In this document: positions 1-11,666 of the stretch, in pieces
Layout: every line of letters begins with the position of its first letter
Position numbering within the stretch: position 1 is the first letter of the stretch
Assembly: GCF_029784135.1 (NCBI RefSeq)
Contig: NC_073746.1
Location: 67,892,763-67,956,762 of the forward strand
DNA length: 64,000 nt
Reading direction: 5' to 3'
From: Toxorhynchites rutilus septentrionalis
Taxonomy: Eukaryota > Arthropoda > Insecta > Diptera > Culicidae
Notes under the pieces: generated by a model
Databases searched by the model: none
Told to the model about the DNA's origin: nothing
What the model saw: only the letters and a program-made list of their open reading frames with translations
Position numbers and translations under genes: made by a program

Positions 1-434
1 TTGTATGGCAGCCCCCCCTTTGAGTGGGGGAAGGACTGTCTAACCATCATAGAAACATTTATTGCACCCTAAAACTTTCACATGCCAACTTTGGTTTCGT
101 TTGATTGATTAATTTCCTAGTAATGCATAAAATTGTGTTTCATTCGTATGGCAGCCCCCTCTAAGAGAGGGGGAAGGAGTATCTTATCACCATAGAAACA
201 TTTATTGCATCCTAAAACCTCCACATGCCAAATTTGGTTTCATTTGCTTGATTAATTCTCGAGTAATGCAGAAATTTGTGTTTCATTTGTATGGCAGCCC
301 CCCCTTAGAGAGGGGGGAGGGGTCTCAAAATATCACGAAAACCTTTCCGGCCCCAAAAACCCCTACATACCAATTTTCATGTCGATCGGTTCAGTAGTTT
401 CCGAGTCTATAAGAATCAGACAGACAGACAGACA
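1..434 (+). repeat. 143-bp tandem repeat ending in an RTE-like 3' tail
   Basis: The motif GTATGGCAGCCCC begins at 3, 146 and 289, so the period is 143 bp with almost three units. The last unit leads into a phrase about a cgatcggttcagtagtttcc-type segment, a CAGA/GACA run (418-433) and a short TA run (448-458). Tandemly repeated 3' UTR units followed by such a tail are common at the 3' ends of insect RTE-clade LINEs. The assignment rests on resemblance; no coding sequence is present. The DNA from 460 to 629 shows nothing recognisable. Confidence 0.55.
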
Positions 435-643
435 TCACTCCATTTATATATATATATAGATTCATACAGTAAACTCAAGTAAAAAGTGAACAGAAACTTT
501 GAACTTTGTCTCGCAATGAGTGCACTCACCAAATCGGTTGAAACGAAAGTTTCGATAACATCTATGATGAATGTTGATGGATAACGCTTCTCAAAGACCG
601 TTCTATTTCCATTTTTTTTCCTGCAACACTGTGTCATAACTAT

Positions 644-2294
644 TTTTTTTTTTTTAATTAAATCGTTTATTTTTACTGGCTCAGTTACATAAGTTTAAAG
701 GAGCCAAACTTCTATCTGTATAGTTACAAGTATATATAAACATTTTTTATTAATTCTAATGTTAATGAAGTAGAGAACCGATTACTCGCGGCTTGCTCGA
801 GTTTAGAAGGGTGACATTTTGTTTCAGGAAAAGGATGGGATATAAGGATATGTTGACAATGTTCACACTCACATTCGCACTCACATTCATCTTACTCAAT
901 TCTTAAGCCTATCTTATATCTAACATGTATTTACATTTCACCTTATTCTATTGTTAGTAAGAAGGGATTGGATTTCTCGCGAAGGAAAAGGAAAAGGAGA
1001 ATATAAGGATATAAGGACAATCACACACGAAGATCGATAGCTTTTAGGAAGACATATATTTGGGACATGTAATCAAGGTCTAACCGAGCCAACACATCTC
1101 TCACCGGCACATTGGGCTGCCTTCCTCTAGCGCGAAGAGAGTTTTCTAAATTCGATCTGGCAACAAGATACTCCTCGCACGACCAAACAACGTGTTCGAT
1201 GTCGTGGTAACCTTGGCCACAAGCACAGATATTGCCATCGGCAAGATTAAAACGAAAGAGTAGCGCGTCTAACGAACAGTGATTGGACATGAGTCGAGAG
1301 AAGGTGCGAATAAAGTCCCGACTTAAGTCCAGACTTTTGAACCATGGTTTGAGGCTAACCTTAGGGATAATCGAGTGAAGCCACCGACCCAATTCATCTT
1401 CGTTCCACTTACGTTGCCAGTTAGCGATGGTATTTTTACGGACTAAAGAATAAAATTCATTGAAAGCGATTTGACGCTGATAAATATCGCCTTCAATTGC
1501 ACCTACCTTTGCCAATGAGTCAGCCCTCTCGTTACCCGGAATTGAGCAATGTGAAGGGACCCAGACAAAGGTAATGACATAACAGCGTCTGGTTAAAGCA
1601 CTCAAAATTTGTCGTATTCTCGCAAGGAAGTACGGCGAGTTCTTTTCCGGCCTCACTGAACGGATAGCTTCGACAGAGCTAAGACTATCCGTTACAATGT
1701 AATAGTGTTCAACAGGTCGTGAGGCGACGCTGTCCAGCGCCCAATGTATTGCTGCCAATCCAGCAATATACACAGAGCAAGGATTCTGAAGACTGTGGGA
1801 GGTGCTAAAAATTTCGTTGAACACTCCAAATCCTGTGGACTCATTCATAGAGGACCCATCAGTAAAGTACATATTATCACAATTGACACGCCCATACTTT
1901 GCATTGAAGATCGTAGGAACGATCCCCGATCGATGATAATCTGGAATTCCATGGATTTTCTCCTTCATGAACAGATCGAAATGTACAGAGGAATTGATGT
2001 AGTCAGGAAAACAAACACGGTTGGGAGTATACGAAAAAGGATCAACCTGCATGGAGATGAATTCATGATATGAGCTCATGAATCCTGAAAGAAAATTTAG
2101 CTCGTTAAGCTGCTCAAAATTTCCGATCACCAATGGGTTCATAACCTTACACCGGATGAGGAACCGAAGAGATAATAAATTGAAGCGATCTTTTAGTGGG
2201 ATTACGCCTGCCAAAACCTCGAGACTCATGGTATGCGTTGAGGGCATACATCCCAACGCAATACGGAGACAAAGATACTGAATTCGCTCGAGTT
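644..2294 (-). mobile_element. 5'-truncated I-clade LINE with 14-bp target duplication
   Basis: This is a minus-strand copy of the last third of the full element at 30612-36637. The poly(A) tail appears as the T run 643-655, followed by about 365 bp of 3' UTR and then the C-terminal part of ORF2. The direct repeat TGTGTCATAACTAT lies at 630-643 and at 2295-2308, so both ends are defined to the base. The copy ends at 2294 exactly where the full element continues, which is typical of incomplete target-primed reverse transcription. Confidence 0.93.
1021..2294 (-). pseudogene. ORF2 C-terminal fragment (RNase H and zinc motif)
   Basis: The frame is open from the truncation point to the TGA at 1021-1023 and matches roughly the last 420 residues of the full ORF2. 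It carries the end of the connection region, the RNase H domain (YFTDGSS, VTDSLSS, GNERADSLAK) and the distal cysteine-histidine motif. The RNase H glutamate in AELAA is changed to glycine (AGLAA) by one A-to-G change, removing a catalytic residue. There is no endonuclease or polymerase part, so the copy is dead regardless. Confidence 0.9.
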
Positions 2295-2309
2295 TGTGTC
2301 ATAACTATA

Positions 2310-2376
2310 ACACCACTCAATTTTTCTGGGCTTCCAAAGATATGTGAAAAGTCGGTTGAATTGAAGTATATAGTGT
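2310..2376. repeat. Left inverted repeat of a Tc1-like relic
   Basis: About 45 bp here (ttccaaagatatg ... gaattgaagtatatagtg) are inverted at 11380-11423. A Tc1-type transposase relic lies just inside the right arm, so the pair is read as subterminal or terminal repeats of one Tc1-like element later opened by the hAT-like insertion at 2381. The outermost ends are too decayed to place exactly. Confidence 0.55.
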
Positions 2377-2751
2377 AGGGCAGGGATGTCCAAACGGTAG
2401 TCCGCGGTTGCCCGCGTAGATATTCCTAGGTGCCCGCCAGCTGGTATATGATAGTATCACCTCCAAAATTAATTGTAAGAATAGATATATCTCCATTAAT
2501 GTTTCCGTTTTATTATTTTTTTCAGATTGTTAGTTATTTTATATGACCACATCCAGTTGTCCGACCATAACTTGAAATCGAACAAAATATTGTCACTAGG
2601 AACAATTTATTCTTCAGGCATATCATTTGCTAAATGACCAATTGAAAATGCTGGACACATCCGGCATAATGTTTAATGAAGTATTGTTAATTTTATTTAA
2701 AAAATAAGATGAATAATGTAAATAAATTGAGCGAATTTTTTTCAAGAAATA

Positions 2752-5479
2752 TACTGCCGTTCTACGCACAGTTGTCCCATGTTACTTTTTGACAATTTTC
2801 ACTTTTCTTAATTTAACGATGTTTTCATGCCTAATCTACTGGAAAAACACAAAAAAGTTATTGTTTGTTCCCAGCTTTTGAAAAAACCACACCAAGCTAA
2901 ATTGTCCCATGTTGACAAGAATTTAATGCCTCACTTCCAGCAGGGCTAATGCACTCATTTCTGGTTTGGAAGAACGAACTTATTCACAAAAAAAGTTTAA
3001 CAGAACACGTGTACAGCATGTTAGTGAATGCCTACTAACAATGAGATTTATATTCTGCAAAGGTGTTGCAGATCACTCCGTTCTTCATAAAACGATGTTT
3101 TTATGCATAATCTTTCGGAAAACATTAAAAAGCCGTATTGTTTGTTTCCAGTATTTCAAAAAAAAAAAACAACATGAAGTTGAATTGTCCCATGTTGATA
3201 TTCTAGGCATAACTGTCCCACCAAGAATTTTTAAGGAGGTTTAGATAATGTCCACGTGGACACGTAAAGTATATTTTTAAACAAAACATTCATATTTATA
3301 GTCAAAATTCAATGAGATCTGCTCTATATTTATAAGATATTTTTATCTTTACGCCCACCCTGAATACCCTGTATTGAAAAATAAATAGACTGAGTCGCAG
3401 TGCTGCCCGGTCAGACATCCATATTTTTTCATATGGATGGACTTCTTCCCGGAGATGTATATTCTGAAAGAAACGCGCATGAACTAGCATCGATCAATTT
3501 ATTCCAATCGGTAATAGAGGACCATATATTCTGTCAGGATAAAGACACAAAGAATGTTGTAATTTTGTGTAGTATGAAAAATCACGACTTATGTGCAGGT
3601 TTCGATTCAGCTTTTGCTCTTGATGACAAAACGGCTTCGTATTTACCTTCCGAGAGCTCCCAGCATCTTGTATGAGTTTACGGACCGTGTCTGTGGAGAT
3701 CTGTTTCTTGCAATGATGTTTTTCTTTATTGCTATCTGGTAATTTTTGTAATACGCTTCTAGTGGCTTGCAAGGTTGCAACATTTGCACAACCCGATTGA
3801 ATTTGACTCTATCAGATAAATGAACGCAATATTGTGCTAACTTCAAATCCGACCGGGCTCCTGAATAAGGGTTTATTTTATCGAAAAATATTTGGAACAA
3901 CGCATCTCAATCCACGATTCGTTTCATAAACGCAACGAAAATGCATGACTTGACTTGGATGGCACTAACGCTCCCAATGGAATTTCAGGCTTCTCAACGT
4001 AGGTATTACTTGCGTCATTTTTATTAGTAGTACTTATTTGAGATTTCTATGCCGAAGAACACTCCTTGAATGTATTCAGGAGTGTAAAGCTCTAGAATAC
4101 GCGTGACCCCAGTGCAAGTCGATCTCGAACCCCAAGCATGATAATCACCCCGATTCTGCATCTCGCCGGATTTGCATTTCGTTCGAGTTATAATTTCGTT
4201 TTCCCTATTTCGAATGTTTTGCCCATTTATTTTTCGAAGAGAAGCAGATCGAACGAAATGCAAAAACAACTTGAACGGAATACAGCATGAAATTCTATCA
4301 AGTCGTTCGAAACATTTCGAATCGATCGAAATACAGAATAGGGGTGAATGTGACCCCTACTCGGCCACGGGAGCCTAAAAATACATATTTGTAGCAAATT
4401 GTGAAGAGCAAATCATTCACAATAAGGTTGAGTTAAAAAAATATTGGGCAGGTGAATATAGTCCCGAAGCAGGTTCTCTGGGTCTGGTAGGACTGGAAGA
4501 AAATCTGCATTATGAGCTTCTACCAAGCAACTAGTCTCGATGAATTCCAACAAGTACTGCTCGCAGCTGAACGTATTAGAATCAACGATTTAGAACGCTT
4601 CAAGAGCGCTTCTAAAACTCCATCCGCCTTACTCACCAGATATCGATTATCTGGTATTACTGTTAAGATTTCTGTAAGACGAGAAAATACTTCGCAATCC
4701 GCGATCATGAATGTACATGAATGGATTCTGAGACATATTACGTTCATGTTGGAAATTAGAAAAAATGAATGGAAATTTTGACTTATTATTTGATTACTTG
4801 AAACCCGTAGTCCTGACCTCGACTGAACTACTATGATATTACCGCTAAAACCGATTATTATAATATAAAATCATTTTTAGACATAACCTTCCTTTAAAAT
4901 TTTTCACCCCTCAAAAATTAATATAATTTTAAATTACATGGAATACATATTTGATGCGGAGAAGTAAATTTTAATTAACAGTTTTTATTTCCAAAGTGTG
5001 TTCAATCCACCAATTCATTGTCATTATCCCTTCCCAATAACGAAGCACAAAGTTTATTGTAGTCAATACAAATAACGTTTATTCGTTTGAGTGACAATTC
5101 GGGTGTGTTGAACGATCCAAAACTAGCAATACATTACAGAATTTAGACGGTTTGAACAGCACGATGATAACAACATCGGTGAATTCAAAACATATCGTTA
5201 CTAATAAGACTATCAATCCTATTAAGGAAACATGTAATAGAAAATTGAAACAAACTTGAAATTAGATTTGAGCGAAAAATATAGGATTCTCTTGATTTTC
5301 TTCCAAAAACTGGAGAAATGTCCACGCTTGTCCACGGAGGGGGAGGGGGGTGTCTAAAATAATGCTTTTTTCTGTCCACTTGGTATGTGAACAGCCCCAT
5401 ATATGCTAGAAAACTTTGATTGCGTTTTTCTCAGTTACTGATTTTGGAACATGGGACAACTATGCATAGAACGGCAGTA
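2752..5479. mobile_element. 2.7-kb element with TA duplication and 32-bp inverted ends
   Basis: The left end TACTGCCGTTCTACGCA continues into ttgtcccatgtt, and the right end is its inverse with three mismatches over about 32 bp. TA dinucleotides at 2750-2751 and 5480-5481 flank it. TA targets are typical of the IS630-Tc1-mariner group, and a weak mariner-type relic lies inside at about 4470-4640. The tgtcccatgtt motif recurs internally near 2910 and 3190 in decayed direct repeats. Confidence 0.75.
4470..4640 (+). pseudogene. Mariner-type transposase relic
   Basis: Translation across frames gives LHYELLP, followed after stops and a frame change by NSNKYCSQL. This resembles the block after the first catalytic aspartate in mariner transposases (YYELLKP ... 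YxxQLxxL). Several stops and shifts make it non-functional. The call is tentative because only about 40 residues are recognisable, but it agrees with the TA target duplication of the enclosing element. Confidence 0.4.
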
Positions 5480-6122
5480 TAGTCATGAATAGAACAACAT
5501 GAGAAACTAAAAATTTCTAAAATCAGATTATGGGCCCTCTTATAAAGTCTAGTTAAACAGAATTTCGCTCGTTAGCTCTATTTTGCTGTTATAGAAACAG
5601 TCGGGTGAAAGCTGTCGGCATAAATTTGCTTGTTGCATTCCTAATATTTTGCTATGGGAAACATTTCGACAATATTTCGAAATATGCAATTCGCAACACA
5701 TGACGTTCGAGGAAGAACTCGATTCCATAAGATTTTATCGATTTACAAAATACGAAAATTTGCTTGGTGTGATAGTTATAGGGATCGAATTGACCGTTCG
5801 ATTCAATTTGCATAATGAGGGCCGGTAGATAATTCTTATTAGTGATGAAACGGATAGTCGTTTGACCGGATACTGGATATCCGGTAAGCTTCGAGGTCGG
5901 ATGTTTGGCGGATATTTGGTTTCTTATTTATACATACGAAACTTGAAGAAACTGCATGAAGCAAATAGAGATATATATTTTAGATAGTAATAAACGCATT
6001 TCTACAAAAAATAAGGAACTATGATTAAATTTCCCGTACAGAATGAATATTCCCTAATAGAGTATCAAGTTTTCTGCATGGAATATTGAACAGTTTTCTC
6101 TGTCAATGATTTTCTATTACAA

Positions 6123-6383
6123 TTGAGGGGCTTAGAATGCAAGGGGTGTAAGTGACTTGATCGATTTCTCTCCATCGACTTTCGCTTTTCATCATAACTT
6201 AATTGCAAACATATTCCCAGCTTATTCGACAATTTGGACGCTAGGTCAGAACCACAATTATCGGTTTCTATAGCAAAATTGAATTAGAACGTTTTTGTGC
6301 GCTGAGTTATTCACGAAAGAAAAAAGTTTAAGAAGAGAAATCGGTCAAGTCACTTACACCCCTTGTGTTCTAAGCCCCTCAAT
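6123..6383. mobile_element. 260-bp MITE with about 49-bp inverted ends
   Basis: The segment starts TTGAGGGGCTTAGAA and ends with its inverse. The inverted ends extend about 49 bp with few mismatches and include the block ggggtgtaagtgacttga. There is no coding capacity. The size and structure fit a miniature inverted-repeat element. The flanks do not show an unambiguous target duplication. Confidence 0.75.
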
Positions 6384-6632
6384 TATGAAATTTTGTGGAT
6401 ATATCGAAATAATTTTAATACTATTCGAGTAAGAGTACGAAATAGACGAAACTGAATCAAATCTCAGACGCGAAGCTCATGACATCTTTTGGGACAGCTT
6501 CAACGAAGTGGCAAATAAAAATGAGAGTCAGTTTTCATTAAAAAAAATCCATTACATACGAAATCGACTGTAATGTGAAAACATTCTGAATCGATCGCAA
6601 TCACGTTCTTTACGATACGTAAAATCTATGCA

Positions 6633-7276
6633 GTACCATCATCCGAGGGCAAATCGATCACCGGGGTGAAATTGATCAAACGTATTACTAAAAACAAACA
6701 TTTTTTTTTCTTTCTGTATTATAGTGATTTTCAACACATTTCGGCTGGTTCGTCACTTTTACTTCCTTTTTTGGACGAATGTCGGGAGTGAGAATTGAAC
6801 TCGTGATCTCTGCGTGAGAGGTAATTTTTAAAATTAGTACTGGTGCTAAGACCACAAAACGATATGGAAAGTTCTGTTAAAAAAAAAATCCTTAAGCGTT
6901 AATTTGGATATTTTAAGCGGAAAATGTAGCATCGGGGTGAAATTGATCAATCTATGCGTCTATGCGACGTGCGATATTTTGCGTCCGATTAAATTGCATA
7001 ATACCTCTGAAAATTTATGTTTGTTTTCAGCGGAGGCGATCTGGCGTAGTGGTTACATCCATACAATTGATCAATTTCACCCCGATGCTACATTTTCCGC
7101 TTAAAATATCCAAATTAACGCTTAAGGATTTTTTTAAACAGAACTTTCCATAACGTTTTGTGGCCTTAGCACCAGTACTGATTTTAAAAATTATTGGGTA
7201 TAAATCTTACAAAATAATTGGAAATATTCACATTTTTCTGAAAATAGTGATCAATTTGGCCCACGGTTTATGGTAC
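6633..7276. mobile_element. Foldback element with 129-bp inner inverted arms
   Basis: The outer ends (gtaccatcatccgagggcaa and the inverse of gggtaccataaaccgtgggc) are related. Inside, arms at 6823-6951 and 7066-7193 are inverted copies, about 95 percent alike over roughly 129 bp, separated by a 114-bp loop. The arms include the phrase tttcaccccgatgctac. A decayed relative occurs at 24330-24404. Within the loop at 7039-7056 the segment TGGCGTAGTGGTTA resembles a tRNA A box, and at 6789-6812 a minus-strand B-box-like segment is seen, suggesting captured SINE pieces. Confidence 0.7.
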
Positions 7277-7810
7277 CCTTAATTCGCAAGGTTCGCTACA
7301 GTTCATCTTTCAGCTCCTTGCAGTAGTGTTTACAGTGAAAGACTGTTCTCTGAACGTACGAAGCAAAGCGTAATCGGTCGTTTAAAAACATTATAATAAA
7401 TGTAATAGCACCAGTGAACTAATGTTATGAGTAAATATTACCCTAATTTTGGAAAAAAAATTGAAATCATTGAAAAATCATTGATTTTTTTTTCTTCTAA
7501 TATCCGGTATTCGGCCGGAGAGCAAATATTGGCCGGATAGTTACAGAATATCAGTTTCATCTCTATTTCTTATACCTCTTGGTAATTGAGGAATATAATA
7601 ATCATCTTGAATGTAATTTTATGAAAAGTAAATGCATGTTGCAAATGCAAATTGTATGTCATAAATGACAATTAAATGACGATATTAATTGATAAGACTT
7701 TACAAAAAATAAAGAATAACTTATCAATTATTTAGTAACCAATAATTATTTTATTTTATAAGATAACTTATAATATTCATTGGGATGACTTATGATTTTC
7801 CTTTAATTAA

Positions 7811-10652
7811 CCCTCCTATACTCGAGCATACGGTCTCACAGTCCGAGAATCAATAATTTTGTTTTGAGGAGGCTGAGTTTAATGACTATCGAAACTGGAA
7901 ATATTTTCTGTAATTTTTTTCATTTAGTTATATCTTTTCGACGTAGAACTACGTCTTTCATTAAGGGTGCGAAATCTGAAAACAGGTCACAACTATTTTT
8001 GCCGCGAATGGATTGTGGTGATTAACATACCAAACGAATTGGAAATTCGCTAATATTTGTTTGATATGTTATACATCACAATCCCATAGTCTGGATATGG
8101 ATGAAAATTGAAAGCATCCCCATTTCCTCATGCATTTGTTCTGTCCATTTGTGTACTTTCCCGAACAGAGCTGTCAAATAACGAGCAAATTATCGAAAAG
8201 CAAACGAAGGGGAAATCGTAAAATGTAAAGACTTCGCGAACGAAGGAAAAGAAGAAGAACGAAGGGAATGTTTGCCTAGATTAAAAACAGTGGATCTCGC
8301 TAAGGCAAACTTGCATTCTTCGTGAGGAAATCGACTGAACAACATCGTTGCTGGGCGAGCTGGAGGGCGAGAGATCGAGTGCATTCCTCAATGAGGGTGG
8401 AGGTATAGTGCAGGAGTAAAGTAAAGTTTTCCAAGGGCCTGTTTGAGGGTTAGAGACGAATGAATTGAAGAAATTTAAAGTCTCGAGCAAGTAAGGAAGG
8501 CAAACTTTCAGTATCGTTCTGTATTCAAAGCAATGAATATCGCTTGTTTTGCATCATCACATGTCTTCGTTTCGGATTGAGCTGTGGACGCGACCAAATT
8601 ACTCACTCATTGTGTCTCTGGCGTTGCAATCATTGCATTCAGGTTATGAGCTACACAATTGTGTGGGGAATCATCAAGCGAGGCTATCGTCAGCTCACCA
8701 AGAACAACAATGTTCTGGAATTTTTTCAGTGACTTGATTTCGCATGACCGTAGGAGAACTCTCTCCACAAAGGATGACAGCTAAGTTAAACTAGGCTGGC
8801 AATATTAACAGAATGGGTTTCTGTTGAAAAGAGCGCAAAACGGAGATAAGTGTGTGTATATTTAGTTGCTTCAAGCCATCGTATATGGATATTTGTGTGC
8901 GTACGTGCGTGCTTCATAACCCGTACGTAAAAATAGTGCATCTTCGCTTCGCTAAAACCCCATTTGTATCTGCTCCCGTGTGTATTGGCCCTGTAACGAT
9001 GCAACAATCGCCAAATTTTTTTATGCTATAATTGGCGATTGTTTTGTGTTGCATATTATGCAGTCGTAATGATAAATATAAACAAGGAGAGTAGATAGCG
9101 AGAGGGAAATATTTACGCTAGGGAATAAATTAGTAATGAATCTCTGCTGAGGCAAATATTCAGCCTTTTTCCAAGCAGTTAACATTGTTTGTTTTCGGTC
9201 ATCAATGCCTTGAACTGACGCTATGATGAAGCAGGTGTTAAGGTTGTGCACCAAAAAATTATTTGGGGAATATACCAAGTTATTAAACAAGTTATATTAA
9301 GTTATTAATTCATTTGGGCTCGCGTGCCAGTCGCAAAACTGCTTCCAACTAGGATTGAATTTGGGTTAATCTTGATTATAATGAAGCAGTGCTACTCTCT
9401 ACAAGGTTGTTGAGATTAACGGATAGTTTATTTCATTTATTCAGTCACCACGAAATTATAGTCTTTCTGGAATTTTGTATGTGATTTGGTTTCACTTGTC
9501 AGTAGTAAAACTTGTTCCGCTAAGGATGACAGCTGCACTTATCTCGAGCATGTATTGTTCTGCGAGCACTAGAATGAATCATCAAACAATTATCGTCAAA
9601 TGATTCTACAATAAAAAAACATTTCAGGGCGACCAAATCGATAGAATGGTCATTTTGAAATTTTCGTAACATTATAAAATAATATCCGCAGTTATGAACA
9701 AACGATATGAAATAAACCACAGCGTAGTTCTACGTCAACATTGCGGTCGTGTCTTGAACACAACCTCCTATATTGACGTAGTATTACGTCTTTCGGGAAT
9801 ATATTGGGGTACAAATTGAAAATCGAAAATCGAGTACATCGTGAAAATTGTCTAATTTCAAACACTTATTGCTCAGTAATTCCATGATGGATTGATGAAA
9901 TTTTTGCGTCAATCGATTTCGGCACTCCATAACATTTTTTTATATTGAAGAAAATAATATATGTCATGAAACTAACTATCGAGCAAATGAAAAATCTCAA
10001 CCCCTATTCTAACAGAAATACCCACTTCTGATTGGTCGAAATTGACGACACATGCGGCGGGTCACTAAGAGAGACATCAAAACCAAGCTCCCCGGGGAAA
10101 TCGGCATAGCAAATACATGAAAGTAGGGGGAGCTTTCGTTCGTTCCTATCGAAATGTGTTCCCTGACAGAGACATCAAAACCAAGCTGCCTAGGAGAAGT
10201 CGACATTGCAAATACATGTAAGTAGGGGAAACTTTTGTTCCTACCGAAGTGTGTTCCCTAACAGAGGCATCAAAACCAAGCTTCCTGGGGGAAATCGGCA
10301 TTGCAAATACATGAAAGTAGGGAGTACTTTTATTCCCACCGAAATGTGTTCCCTAACAGAGACATCAAAACCAAGCTGCCTAGGAGAAATCGGCAATTCA
10401 AAAAAGGAGAAGGGAGAACTTTTATTCCTACCGAAATGTGTTCTCTGTAATGTAATTCTTCAAACATATCCAAAATCAGCAGAAAGCCTAACGGAATCCT
10501 ACGTCAATTATGCGGTCGTGTCTCGGACACAACCCTCCTGTGACTTTTTTTACTTTAAATAAATACCAATAACGCCAAAAAATACACAATAGCAAAATTA
10601 CAGAGACGCACAAGTTAAACGATTTATGGTTTTGCGCGCGAGTACAGGAGGG
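7811..10652. mobile_element. Possible TTAA-type (piggyBac-like) element
   Basis: The left end CCCTCCTATACTCGAGC follows TTAA at 7807-7810. The right end is the inverse of CCCTCCTGTACTCGCGC and is followed by ATAA. CCC ends at a TTAA target are typical of piggyBac-type elements, but the right target copy is 3 of 4 and no transposase is visible. Two gacgtag palindromic motifs and the 95-bp minisatellite lie inside. The stretch 8100-9700 shows only short chance frames and nothing recognisable. Confidence 0.45.
9990..10445. repeat. 95-bp minisatellite, about 4.5 units
   Basis: The phrase gagacatcaaaaccaagc starts at 10071, 10169, 10264 and 10359, giving spacings of 98, 95 and 95 bp. Each unit also has an aatacatgaaagtagg-type segment and a cgaaatgtgttccct segment. 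Units differ by scattered substitutions, so the array is old. A decayed, inverted relative lies at about 55925-55995. The related segments tacgtcaacattgcggtcgt (9737) and tacgtcaattatgcggtcgt (10500) flank the array as direct repeats. Confidence 0.85.
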
Positions 10653-10849
10653 ATAAAACTTTGTTTTATCTTCTAGTACTAAATACATTTTCTAATGACT
10701 TTCTGATACAGTCAATTTTGGTAGACCGCAGCCTAACATTTGAACAATTAGTCGCCCGCAATCCCCAAAAGTTTGGCCACCCCTGGTGTAGGATATAATA
10801 ACTATCTACATTGGTTAAGATAGTTTTTCATCAACACAAATGATCAGTC

Positions 10850-11170
10850 AGAATAATCAACGAAGTACTTCAGAATCATTTACTGCTGTTTTGCATCAAA
10901 AACACCGTGATAATTGGGTAACTTGGCATCAATTCATTAAATCCCGAATGTCATGGCATTAATGAATAGAGGCTTCAGATTCAGGACTGGTCAGCTTGTT
11001 TAGCAGATCAAAACCTTATCAAGAACTTATGAGGAGTGATCGGACAAAAAGTAGATGCAGCTTACAAGCAGTATGAGAGATTTGAAGAGCTTAAACAAGG
11101 AATATCCTCAGAGATACACACTACAACTTGACGCAGCTTGGTCGAAACCACCCTAAATAAGTTATTTAAA
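10850..11170 (+). pseudogene. Tc1-like transposase C-terminal relic
   Basis: Conceptual translation gives DWSACLADQNLIKNL, a stop, then GVIGQKVDAAYKQYERFEEL. This aligns with the Tc1 family block DWPACSPDLNPIENLWG and the following helix. An upstream piece (EVLQNHLLLF) fits the preceding region. At least four stops or shifts are present. It is the internal remnant of the element whose inverted ends are at 2310-2376 and 11380-11423. Confidence 0.7.
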
Positions 11171-11379
11171 TTGGTTGAGAACTAAAGAATTATCTTCGAA
11201 TTAGAAACTTTTTGTGATTCATGTGAAATTGACGTTAATTTTGTAAAGGAGTGAGAGTTTTTCCATTTGGTTCTAAAGTTATAAAACACTAGCGTTTTTG
11301 TTTTTTTTTAATGTTTCGCGCCTAAACACAACAATAAAGATCAAATGGCCAGTAAATGAAGAAAGAATATTATATAGTG

Positions 11380-11423
11380 CACTATATACTTCAATTCAAT
11401 CGACTTCGTACATATCTCTGGAA
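11380..11423. repeat. Right inverted repeat of the Tc1-like relic
   Basis: The sequence cactatatacttcaattcaa and the following bases are the inverse of 2330-2376, with a handful of mismatches. The distance between arms is now about 9 kb because of the hAT-like insertion. Confidence 0.55.
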
Positions 11424-11666
11424 ATTCTCATCCTACAAAGTTTACTGAATCGACTTCAAAAATAATAATATGGAACGATACAGATTTATCTGTAAGAAAA
11501 AAAAAAACACATTTTAAAAGAACTTCATGGAAATCTATCGAATTTGCTTTACCATTTTCAAAAGACCAAACTGAAATATATTATTTTCCTAACATCATCC
11601 TCCAAAATTAATGTAACAACATAGGAAAATGTCATAATTTGGGATTTTTTCGTATCCTACAGTACG

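Larger units (their letters stand above)
5840..7565. mobile_element. Second hAT-like element with 8-bp duplication
   Basis: The left end TAGTGATGAAAC is matched by the inverted right end TAGAGATGAAAC. The flanks are attcttat (5832-5839) and tttcttat (7566-7573), 7 of 8 identical. Subterminal ccggatat-type motifs occur near both ends. It contains no recognisable transposase and holds two further inserted repeats. It lies inside the larger hAT-like interval. Confidence 0.7.
2381..10785. mobile_element. hAT-like element enlarged by nested insertions
   Basis: The left end reads CAGGGATGTCCAAAC and the right end is the complement of CAGGGGTGGCCAAAC, the classic hAT terminal form. The 8-bp flanks are gtgtaggg (2373-2380) and gtgtagga (10786-10793), a 7/8 match as expected for a hAT target duplication. 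No hAT transposase is recognisable. The original element was probably short, about 0.4 kb on the left and 0.13 kb on the right, with the remainder made of later insertions described separately. Confidence 0.75.

Noticed and set aside
1744..2378. Plus-strand frames of 60-109 codons across the LINE fragment
   Set aside because: They are antisense shadows of the LINE ORF2; the same shadows recur at 31704-32033 over the full copy.
9021..9290. 89-codon minus-strand frame
   Set aside because: AT-rich, no motif, inside a transposon-derived interval.
10009..10562. Frames of 65 and 118 codons
   Set aside because: They are translations of the 95-bp minisatellite and carry only its periodicity.
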